A DNA stretch of 14,599 nt, from assembly GCA_028706415.1 (NCBI GenBank), contig JAQWBK010000019.1:6121-20719 (forward strand), read 5' to 3'. This document shows, in pieces, positions 8,063-14,404 of the stretch. Origin of the DNA: Oscillospiraceae bacterium (GTDB lineage Bacteria; Bacillota; Clostridia; Oscillospirales; Acutalibacteraceae). How positions within the stretch are numbered: the stretch's first letter is position 1; each line of letters begins with the position of its first letter. The position numbers were made by a program, and so were the translations under genes. Below the pieces are notes generated by a model, which saw only the letters and a list, made by a program, of their open reading frames with translations, made no database searches and had not been told where the DNA came from.

Positions 8063-8220
8063 ATACTGTTCTCAAGTAAAAGGTGAGACAAAATTTGCGA
8101 GTATGTTTTTCGTCATGCAAGGCGGAGGAGGAGAGCGGGCTGACGCCCACCGACGACAACAACGCTGTATGGCAGAAAACAGACCGCAAAGATGTCTTGA
8201 TTTTTACTTGAGAGCAGTAT
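8063..8220 (+). mobile_element. 158-bp foldback MITE-like element (element B)
   Basis: The terminal inverted repeats are ATACTGTTCTCAAGTAAAA (8063-8081) and TTTTACTTGAGAGCAGTAT (8202-8220), matching at 18 of 19 positions. The arms stay related inward: GAGACAAAATTTGCG on the left aligns with AAGACATCTTTGCG in the reverse complement of the right arm. A perfect GGGC-TGAC-GCCC hairpin (8137-8148) sits at the exact centre. The element therefore folds back on itself along its length, and it carries no gene. TTA flanks both ends (8061-8063 and 8220-8222), a possible target-site duplication. A TA duplication fits equally well. The left arm is nearly identical to 6267-6326. No transposase is in the window, so any mobility would be in trans. 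The strand is arbitrary. Confidence 0.82.
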
Positions 8221-9758
8221 TAATCTAAATAATCTTTCAGCGTTTGGGAGTCCAGTCCCTTTTGCTCGTTTATAAATGCCTGTAGCTTTTTCCCCATCAA
8301 GCGGCAACCGCCATGAATATTGCTTTCGATATTCAAAGGCATCACCGGATCATGTACACTTAATCTGAGTAAGCACCACCCGTCACCCTGACCCGCCCCA
8401 AAGGAGATACGCACCCCTTCGCGGCTGTCCTCCGCCACATTCCAGCCACTGCTTAATGCATATTGTTCAAGCTCTTGCAATACTCGACTACCTACGGGCT
8501 GAAAATCTGATTCGGTTATTTTTAACCTAAGCTCGATGCTTTCGGCGGGTTCTTCCAGCCTTTCTATAAGGTCGGACAGGGTTTTACCTTGGGTGCGCAG
8601 CTGGGCTGCCTTGATTATTATTTTGGTCACAAGATAAGCCCCATCATCAAGGAAATAGTTTTCTCTTAACGCCGCATGTCCCGAAGTCTCGATAGCAAGC
8701 GGGCAGTTTACACCCTGCTCGTTCAGGCGCACAGCCTCGTTGATAACATTCTTATACCCGCGCTTAAATCGATGATGAACCCCGCCCAATTCCTTTTCTA
8801 TGAATACTTTAAGCCCATCGGAGGTGATTGAATCGGTTACTATGGTTCCGCCTCGGTTGCCCTCGAATGCTATGGCAGAAGCAAGGGCTACCAGCCGGTT
8901 GCGGTTTATCTCCCGACCATTCTCATCAACGCAGCCCGCCCTGTCAACATCGGTGTCAAAAATAATACCCAGGTCGGCGGATGCTTCAAGAGTTGCCGAA
9001 CAGACCGATTTCATTGCCTCCTTGTTTTCGGGGTTGGGCATATGCCCGGGAAACATCCCGTCAGGTTCAAGAAATTGGCTGCCCTCCATATTGGCCCCAA
9101 GGGGAGCCAGAACCTCCTCGGCGTAAAATCCACCCACACCATTTCCGGCATCCACCACGATATGAAAGCCCTTAAGCGGCTGATTATAATCTGCCGCCTT
9201 TACCCCCTCGCAGATTAGCTCTCGAAGGCGGGCAGCATATCTCTCCATATAATTGACGAATGAAAATGCACCCGGCAATTCGGCAGTTTTAAACTCATTT
9301 ATATTTTCGTTTAACTTTTGTGCAGTTTCAAGTATCTCTGAAATATCTTGGCCCTCCAGCCCACCTTTGATGGTAAAGAATTTCAGTCCGTTTTTTTGAT
9401 ATGGGTGATGGCTGGCAGTAATCTGTATCGCTCCGTCGCAGTCCATATCAACCGTTGTCATAAACATTGCCGGCGTGGATGCAAGACCGCAATCTGTAAC
9501 CCTTACCCCTGCTGTTGTTAATGCATTTATTACGGCATCCCGAATTCTCGGCCCGGATATGCGGCTGTCTCGCCCGACCGATACCCAAAGCTCATTGTTT
9601 GGTTTGCCTGTTTTTTGGGCAAGCCATACGGCGAACCCTGTTGCCATATACCCCACTACCTCGTCCGTGAGGTCGAGAGGTTCACCCTCAACGCCGTCAA
9701 CTGCCACCCCCCTGATATCGGTGCCGCTCTTAAAATGTTTCCAAGAAGGATTGGGCAT
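8220..9758 (-). CDS. Phosphohexomutase (phosphoglucomutase/phosphomannomutase superfamily)
   Basis: Alpha-D-phosphohexomutase that moves a phosphate between C1 and C6 of a hexose phosphate. The product is 512 aa with the four-domain layout. Key loops: the phosphoserine loop TASHHP (114-119, Ser116; the usual form is TASHNP), the metal loop DTDVDR (268-273; usually DGDGDR), the sugar-binding loop ETSGH (357-361), and a C-terminal phosphate-binding region with RLSVHDPVMPLNIES instead of the common RxSGTEP. The three metal-binding aspartates are kept. These variants mark a divergent subgroup, so I leave the sugar (glucose, mannose or other) open. ATG 9758 has GAAAGGATGA upstream. A good leftward promoter lies at 9831-9859. 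The last base of the stop codon coincides with the end of element B. Confidence 0.88.
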   Translation of the reverse strand: MPNPSWKHFKSGTDIRGVAVDGVEGEPLDLTDEVVGYMATGFAVWLAQKTGKPNNELWVSVGRDSRISGPRIRDAVINALTTAGVRVTDCGLASTPAMFMTTVDMDCDGAIQITASHHPYQKNGLKFFTIKGGLEGQDISEILETAQKLNENINEFKTAELPGAFSFVNYMERYAARLRELICEGVKAADYNQPLKGFHIVVDAGNGVGGFYAEEVLAPLGANMEGSQFLEPDGMFPGHMPNPENKEAMKSVCSATLEASADLGIIFDTDVDRAGCVDENGREINRNRLVALASAIAFEGNRGGTIVTDSITSDGLKVFIEKELGGVHHRFKRGYKNVINEAVRLNEQGVNCPLAIETSGHAALRENYFLDDGAYLVTKIIIKAAQLRTQGKTLSDLIERLEEPAESIELRLKITESDFQPVGSRVLQELEQYALSSGWNVAEDSREGVRISFGAGQGDGWCLLRLSVHDPVMPLNIESNIHGGCRLMGKKLQAFINEQKGLDSQTLKDYLD

Positions 9759-9830
9759 AGAAAAATCATCCTTTCAAAAAGACAGATATTATAAGCAGTC
9801 TTGTTTGTTATAATTACATGGCTATTTCAT

Positions 9831-9859
9831 ATTATAACCAATGCAAACCAATTTGTCAT
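9831..9859 (-). promoter_or_regulatory. SigA-type promoter of the leftward gene cluster
   Basis: ATGACA (9859-9854), a 17-nt spacer, and a perfect TATAAT (9836-9831). The predicted start is near 9824, about 65 nt before the ATG of the phosphohexomutase gene. It probably drives this gene, prmA, rsmE and perhaps the genes beyond, since no terminator was seen between them. Confidence 0.8.
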
Positions 9860-9872
9860 TATTTTAATCTAT

Positions 9873-9911
9873 ATACAAATCTCCAGAAAAACTTTTTTCT
9901 TAGATTTGTAT
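9873..9911. repeat. Inverted repeat between the divergent promoters
   Basis: ATACAAATCT (9873-9882) and AGATTTGTAT (9902-9911) are perfect 10-bp inverted repeats with a 19-nt gap. The right arm runs into the -35 box of the rightward promoter. The symmetry extends outward into both promoters in imperfect form. It could be an operator or a trace of duplication and inversion. Confidence 0.65.
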
Positions 9912-9939
9912 TGACAATTTGGTTTTGCAATAGTATACT
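9911..9939 (+). promoter_or_regulatory. Strong SigA-type promoter of the structured leader and polyamine operon
   Basis: A perfect TTGACA (9911-9916), a 17-nt spacer, and TATACT (9934-9939). The predicted transcription start is near 9946. It is the only convincing rightward promoter before speD. Confidence 0.88.
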
Positions 9940-9945
9940 GCAGTA

Positions 9946-10323
9946 TGTTGCGAACAGGAGATCAGACGACAATTACAACAGATTATTCTTTTGTAATTAA
10001 TCTAGCGAGGGATTATGACCCTTCCTTATACAATAATAAGGGATAAGGCAAACTCACAGCCGGGTCAACTGCTATTGATTGAGTTTAAACTCAACTTTTA
10101 TAAGTTGGTTACTTCATAACCATGTGTATTCAGTACACAAACACTTGTGAAACGGTCAATAAGAGTAGTAAAAGTAATATTCTTGCTATATAGACTCTGA
10201 CAACTCTGCATGGTGAATAAATAACAATGGGATAGTTCCCATAATAAATAAAACACGTTTTGTAGAACAAGAACTCAAGTGATTATGTGGATGAATACCA
10301 TAGTATCACTTGGGTATTTTTTT
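9946..10323 (+). ncRNA. Unidentified structured RNA / leader upstream of speD
   Basis: About 380 nt with no credible ORF, clearly more AT-rich than its neighbours, starting at a consensus promoter and ending in an intrinsic terminator. It is dense in short perfect helices: AATTACAA/TTGTAATT (9971-9978/9991-9998), GACCC/GGGTC (10017-10021/10062-10066) enclosing CCTTAT/ATAAGG (10024-10029/10036-10041), the 16-nt palindrome TTGAGTTTAAACTCAA (10079-10094), CAACTT/AAGTTG (10092-10097/10102-10107), GGTTA/TAACC (10107-10111/10117-10121), TGTGTA/TACACA (10123-10128/10134-10139), AGAGT/ACTCT (10162-10166/10194-10198), and ATGGGA/TCCCAT (10227-10232/10237-10242). I do not recognise a known riboswitch core in it (not SAM-I, T-box or ykkC). 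Either it controls the operon by attenuation or it is an independent ncRNA with some readthrough. Confidence 0.65.
10273..10323 (+). terminator. Intrinsic terminator at the end of the speD leader
   Basis: ACTCAAGTGAT (10273-10283) pairs with ATCACTTGGGT (10305-10315): 11 bp including one U-G wobble. The loop is long (21 nt) and contains a small TGG/CCA helix. ATTTTTTT (10316-10323) follows. It lies about 60 nt before speD with no strong promoter in between, so operon expression would need readthrough. AACTCAA at its 5' side (10272-10278) is complementary to TTGAGTT at 10079-10085, a possible antiterminator pairing. Confidence 0.88.
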
Positions 10324-10384
10324 AATTTGTAATAATAGTATTAAATGCCAAAATACACCATGCATCAGAAGGGACGGCGTCTTA

Positions 10385-11176
10385 ATGGAAAATAAAATGA
10401 AGCTTTACGGATTCAACAATCTCACAAAATCGTTGAGTTTTAATATTTATGATATTTGCTATGCAAAAACTGAGCGTGAGCAAAGGGATTATATTGCATA
10501 TATTGATGAGCAGTATAATTCCGAAAGGCTAACCAATATTATGTTTAACCTGACCGAGATGATAGGCGCCCATGTTCTGAATGTTTCAAAGCAGGACTAT
10601 GAACCGCAGGGTGCAAGCGTCACCTTTTTAATTGCCGAAGAAACCATGATCGGCGCAATACCAAAGGATGATGTGCCCGACTTCCTGAAACCCGAAACGG
10701 TGGTTGCCCATCTCGACAAAAGTCATGTAACCGTTCATACCTATCCCGAATTTCACCCGGGTTCCAGTATCGCCACCTTTCGCGTTGATATCGACATGGC
10801 AACCTGTGGTGAAATCACCCCGCTTAGCACGCTGGATTATTTGATAGGCAGCTTTGATTCGGATATCATAACAATGGATTATCGGGTTCGGGGCTTTACC
10901 CGCGATTTAAGCGGTAAAAAGCTGTTTATGGATCATCCCATGACCTCTATACAGAATTATATCGATAAAGCCATTTTAAACGAATATGATGCCATCGATA
11001 TCAATGTTTATCAGAGTAATATTTTCCACACAAAAATGCTGATTAAGGAAGTTGAATTGAAAAATTACCTGTTCAACACCGATGTGAGTGAGCTTACCCC
11101 CAAGATGAGATTGCAAATCACAAACAGCCTTAGGCAGGAAATGATCGAAATTTTCAGCGGAACCAATGTATTTTAA
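10385..11176 (+). CDS. speD: S-adenosylmethionine decarboxylase proenzyme (E. coli type)
   Basis: Pyruvoyl-dependent enzyme that makes decarboxylated AdoMet, the aminopropyl donor for spermidine. The product is 263 aa, matching the long E. coli class (about 264 aa) rather than the short Bacillus/Thermotoga form. The self-cleavage site is DKSH, with Ser113 becoming the pyruvoyl group. Other class signatures seen are GFNNLTKSLSFNIYDICYAK (9-28), QDYEPQGASVTF, VHTYPEFHPG, DYRVRGFTRD and NIFHTKMLIKE. ATG 10385 is chosen because AGAAGGGA (10368-10374 region) lies about 10 nt upstream. The frame extends back to 10310, but that part runs through the leader terminator. It is the first gene of the polyamine operon; speA starts 18 to 27 bp downstream, depending on the start used. 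Confidence 0.96.
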   Translation: MENKMKLYGFNNLTKSLSFNIYDICYAKTEREQRDYIAYIDEQYNSERLTNIMFNLTEMIGAHVLNVSKQDYEPQGASVTFLIAEETMIGAIPKDDVPDFLKPETVVAHLDKSHVTVHTYPEFHPGSSIATFRVDIDMATCGEITPLSTLDYLIGSFDSDIITMDYRVRGFTRDLSGKKLFMDHPMTSIQNYIDKAILNEYDAIDINVYQSNIFHTKMLIKEVELKNYLFNTDVSELTPKMRLQITNSLRQEMIEIFSGTNVF

Positions 11177-11203
11177 CCCCGGCAGAAAGGATGGGTGCTG
11201 TTA

Positions 11204-12655
11204 TTGAATAAATTATCACAGAACCGCGCCCCGATTGCAGAGGCATTGGAAGAATTTAAAAACATGCGGGTGGTACCGTTTGATGTACCCGGACACAAGC
11301 GCGGCAGGGGTAATCGTGAGCTTACCGCTTTTCTTGGGGAGCGCTGTATGTCGGTTGATGTCAATTCAATGCGACCTCTGGATAATCTCAGCCATCCAAC
11401 CTCGGTTATTATGGAGGCGGAGCAGCTTGCCGCCCAAGCCTTTGGGGCTGCCCATGCCTTTTTTATGGTCGGGGGCACCACCTCCTGCGTTCAGGCAATG
11501 ATTATGTCTGTATGCAAGCGTGGGGATAAAATAATCCTGCCCAGAAATGTGCACCGCAGCGCCATAAATGCCCTCATTTTATGCGGTGCTGTTCCGATTT
11601 ATGTAAATCCGCAGGTCAATCATGAATTGGGTATCGCCCTGGGCATGTCCCTCGGGGATGTTGAACGGGCTGTATCCCAAAACCCGGATGCCAAGGCCAT
11701 ATTTGTAAACAACCCGACATATTACGGTGTATGCTCTAACCTAAAGGCTATAACCGAGCTTGCACACGCCCACGGGATGAAGGTACTGGCGGATGAAGCG
11801 CATGGTACCCATTTTTATTTTGGTGACAATCTTCCCATAAGTGCAATGGCAGCAGGGGCTGATATGTCATCGGTGAGCATGCATAAATCGGGCGGCTCTC
11901 TTACCCAAAGCTCATTTTTGCTTATCGGGGAGGATATACACAAGGATGCCGTCCGTCAGATTATCAACCTTACCCAGACCACCAGCGGCTCCTATTTGCT
12001 GCTTTGCAGTCTCGACCTTTCACGAAAAAGGCTGGCTTTGGACGGCAAGGGTATTTTTGATAAAGTAAATGAAATGGCACAATATGCGCGGGATGAAATA
12101 AATAATACCGACGGATATTATGCATACAGCCGCGAACTCATAAACGGAGATACAATTTTCGATTTTGACAGCACCAAGCTTTCAATCAACACTTTGGATT
12201 TGGGTTTGGCGGGAATTGAGGTTTATGATATACTAAGAGATGAATATGATATTCAAATAGAATTTGGAGATATCGGCAACATTCTTGCCTATATATCGGT
12301 GGGCGACAGCTATAAGGATATTGAAAGACTGGTTGGCGCACTCTCCGAAATTGCCCGGCGTTATACCCGAGATAAAGCCGGAATGATGAATCACGAATAT
12401 ATTAATCCCCGGGTTGCTTTGCCGCCTCAGCAGGCATTTTATGCAAATAAGGAGCCGCTGGATATAAAAAAAAGCAGGGGCAGGATAAGCGGGGAATTTG
12501 TAATGAGCTATCCCCCGGGCATTCCGATTTTGGCACCGGGTGAGGAAATAACCCAAGATATTATTAATTATATAGAATATGCACGGGAAAAGGGCTGTTT
12601 TTTAACAGGTACTCAGGATTGGCATGTCGAAACAATCAGGGTATTAAAGCTGTGA
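11204..12655 (+). CDS. speA: PLP-dependent arginine decarboxylase (Orn/Lys/Arg decarboxylase family)
   Basis: Fold-type I (aspartate aminotransferase fold) decarboxylase, about 483 aa, similar in size and layout to B. subtilis SpeA. It has the N-terminal VPGHKRGRG motif, DEAHGTHF (the PLP-ring aspartate), and the PLP lysine in SMHKSGGSLTQSS (Lys228 from this start). The C-terminal small domain ends with SYPPGIPILAPGE, a family hallmark. Arginine is the likely substrate because an agmatinase gene lies two genes downstream; lysine or ornithine is not excluded by sequence alone. Start: TTG 11204 gives the family-like N-terminus NKLSQNRAPI, with AAAGGATGG at a usable distance. GTG 11195 is in frame but almost touches that RBS. 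It lies between speD and speE in one operon. Confidence 0.93.
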   Translation: MNKLSQNRAPIAEALEEFKNMRVVPFDVPGHKRGRGNRELTAFLGERCMSVDVNSMRPLDNLSHPTSVIMEAEQLAAQAFGAAHAFFMVGGTTSCVQAMIMSVCKRGDKIILPRNVHRSAINALILCGAVPIYVNPQVNHELGIALGMSLGDVERAVSQNPDAKAIFVNNPTYYGVCSNLKAITELAHAHGMKVLADEAHGTHFYFGDNLPISAMAAGADMSSVSMHKSGGSLTQSSFLLIGEDIHKDAVRQIINLTQTTSGSYLLLCSLDLSRKRLALDGKGIFDKVNEMAQYARDEINNTDGYYAYSRELINGDTIFDFDSTKLSINTLDLGLAGIEVYDILRDEYDIQIEFGDIGNILAYISVGDSYKDIERLVGALSEIARRYTRDKAGMMNHEYINPRVALPPQQAFYANKEPLDIKKSRGRISGEFVMSYPPGIPILAPGEEITQDIINYIEYAREKGCFLTGTQDWHVETIRVLKL

Positions 12656-12673
12656 GAGCGGTAAAATTGCCGT

Positions 12674-12680
12674 AGGAGGT
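12674..12680 (+). promoter_or_regulatory. RBS that decides the TTG start of speE
   Basis: AGGAGGT, a near-perfect anti-16S match, lies 7 nt before TTG 12688. The first in-frame ATG (12709) has no RBS. Confidence 0.85.
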
Positions 12681-12687
12681 TGGGAAC

Positions 12688-13548
12688 TTGGACTTATGGT
12701 ATTCTGAAATGCACACCAAAAATGTGAAGCTGTCAATCAAGGTCAGCAAGCAGATTTATAGCGGGCAGAGTGATTTTCAGCGTATTGATGTGCTGGAATC
12801 TCCCGAATTCGGTCGATTTTTAACAATCGACGGATATATGATGCTGACAGAAAAGGATGAATTTATCTATCACGAGATGATGGTGCATCCTGCAATGGCG
12901 GTGCATCCCGACCCAAAGCGTATTTTGGTAATCGGAGCAGGAGATGGTGGGGTGGTTCGGGAACTGGTTCGCTATTCCTCGATAGAGCATATCGATTTGG
13001 TTGAGATTGACCAGCTTGTTATTGAGGTCTGCAAAAAGTATCTGCCCAAAACATCATGCGAGCTTGAGAACGAGCGGGTGACAATCCACATACAGGACGG
13101 GCTTAAATTTATTCGCAAGTGCAAGGACGAATATGACATTATTATTGTCGACTCCACCGACCCATTCGGACCGGGAGAGGGGCTTTTTACAAAGGAATTT
13201 TACGGCAATTGCTTTAAGGCACTGAGGGATGACGGCATCATGGTTAATCAGCACGAAAGCCCGTTTTACGCGGGGGATGCCATAGCAATGCAGCGAGCAC
13301 ACAAGCGAATTGTAGAATCCTTCCCCATCAGCAGGGTATATCAGGCTCATATCCCGACCTATCCGTCAGGTCATTGGCTTTTTGGCTTTGCTTCGAAAAA
13401 GCACCACCCGATACGGGATTTTGATTATGCAGGATGGCGGGCTTTGGGGTTTAAAACCCGATATTATAACACACAGCTTCATATAGGCAGCTTTGCATTG
13501 CCTAACTATGTAGAGGAGTTGCTGGAGGATGTCGAGCATATTGAATAG
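12688..13548 (+). CDS. speE: Spermidine synthase / aminopropyltransferase
   Basis: Transfers the aminopropyl group of decarboxylated AdoMet to an amine acceptor. The product is 286 aa, normal for the family. A small N-terminal beta domain (about residues 1-60) precedes a Rossmann methyltransferase-like domain with the decarboxy-AdoMet site GAGDGG (83-88), an acidic EID (106-108), and the catalytic VDSTDPFGP (154-162), plus QHESPFY in the acceptor-side region. The start is TTG, fixed by the strong RBS. speB begins inside its last 20 bases, so the two are translationally linked. The acceptor may be putrescine, giving spermidine. With speA and speB adjacent, agmatine is also possible, giving N1-aminopropylagmatine that SpeB would then cut, as known in Thermus. 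Sequence alone does not decide. Confidence 0.95.
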   Translation: MDLWYSEMHTKNVKLSIKVSKQIYSGQSDFQRIDVLESPEFGRFLTIDGYMMLTEKDEFIYHEMMVHPAMAVHPDPKRILVIGAGDGGVVRELVRYSSIEHIDLVEIDQLVIEVCKKYLPKTSCELENERVTIHIQDGLKFIRKCKDEYDIIIVDSTDPFGPGEGLFTKEFYGNCFKALRDDGIMVNQHESPFYAGDAIAMQRAHKRIVESFPISRVYQAHIPTYPSGHWLFGFASKKHHPIRDFDYAGWRALGFKTRYYNTQLHIGSFALPNYVEELLEDVEHIE

Positions 13549-14404
13549 AAATGTTGATTGTTTCATCGGCTGTGAAAGCGAATATCGGGATGCCGATATC
13601 GTAATATTCGGTGCCCCCTTCGATTCCACCACCTCTTACCGGCCCGGGGCGCGCTTTGCCTCAAAGGCAATCCGCTCCGAATCCTTTGGAATCGAGACTT
13701 ATAGTCCTTATCAGGACGGCGATATATCCGACTTAAAGGTTTTTGACGCGGGGGATTTAGAGCTGAGCTTTGGCGACCCCCGCCCCGCACTTCAGGAAAT
13801 CGAGGAATTTACCGCCGAAATACTGAATGACGGAAAGCTTCCCATAATGATAGGCGGAGAGCATTTGGTGACTTTGGGTGCTGTAAAAGCGGCTGCAAAG
13901 CGGTGGGATGAGCTGCACATAATTCATTTTGACGCACACGCCGACCTTCGAAACGATTATCTCGGGGCCGAGCTGTCACACGCTTCGGTTATGAGAAGGG
14001 TTTGGGAGCTGGTGGGGAATGATAGAATATATCAGTTTGGTATCCGTTCGGGGGATAAATCAGAATTCCTCTGGGCAAAAGATCATGTAATAATGAACAA
14101 ATTCAATTTTAATGGTCTTGATGATGTTATAAATTTATTAGATGATAAGCCTGTATATTTGACAATTGATTTAGATGTTCTGGATCCCTCAGGTTTCCCG
14201 GGTACCGGTACTCCTGAAGCCGGAGGCGTCAGCTTTCATGCTCTGCTGGATGCAATCATAAAAACCGGCAGATTAAATGTGGTGGGCTGTGATCTGAATG
14301 AACTTTGTCCGGTTTATGACCAGAGCGGAATATCCACTGCAATGGCCTGCAAAACATTAAGGGAATTGATAATATCAAGAAAGCGGGAAGGAATTGAATA
14401 TTAA
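13529..14404 (+). CDS. speB: Agmatinase (ureohydrolase family)
   Basis: Manganese ureohydrolase that would split agmatine into putrescine and urea (or aminopropylagmatine into spermidine and urea). The product is 291 aa, the usual size. Binuclear metal-site motifs are GGEH (109-112), DAHADL (135-140), SH (150-151) and DLDVLDP (214-220), followed by GTGTPEAGG (225-233). All expected ligands are present. ATG 13529 overlaps speE by 20 nt; AGAGGAG (13512-13518) lies about 10 nt upstream. Its TAA shares a base with the ATG of the next gene (TAATG), so coupling is tight on both sides. Formiminoglutamase or arginase activity is less likely given the speA and speE neighbours. Confidence 0.94.
   Translation: MSSILNRNVDCFIGCESEYRDADIVIFGAPFDSTTSYRPGARFASKAIRSESFGIETYSPYQDGDISDLKVFDAGDLELSFGDPRPALQEIEEFTAEILNDGKLPIMIGGEHLVTLGAVKAAAKRWDELHIIHFDAHADLRNDYLGAELSHASVMRRVWELVGNDRIYQFGIRSGDKSEFLWAKDHVIMNKFNFNGLDDVINLLDDKPVYLTIDLDVLDPSGFPGTGTPEAGGVSFHALLDAIIKTGRLNVVGCDLNELCPVYDQSGISTAMACKTLRELIISRKREGIEY

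Noticed and set aside
8050..8091. N-terminal extension of PrmA to a TTG at 8091
   Set aside because: It reads through the left inverted repeat of element B, whereas ATG 8049 has AAGAGG at good spacing and a family-like N-terminus.
8113..8307. A 64-codon leftward ORF spanning the end of the phosphohexomutase gene and element B
   Set aside because: It lies in another frame of a well-supported gene and runs into the foldback element. It has no RBS and no recognisable protein.
9946..10323. Leader read as a SAM-I riboswitch, ykkC/guanidine riboswitch, T-box, group I intron, 6S RNA or tmRNA
   Set aside because: The conserved core sequences of these classes, as I know them, are not present. raiA and other large ncRNAs could not be ruled in or out without a covariance search.
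10310..10384. N-terminal extension of speD back to 10310
   Set aside because: It would translate the 3' arm and T-tract of the leader terminator, adds residues not found in E. coli-type SpeD, and lacks an RBS.
10324..10384. A separate promoter for speD between the terminator and its start codon
   Set aside because: Only poor -35/-10 pairs can be assembled (for example TTGGGT with TAATAG), so expression by readthrough seems more likely.
13054..13350. Leftward ORFs within speE and speB
   Set aside because: They are shadows on the opposite strand of clearly conserved genes, with no RBS or recognisable motifs.
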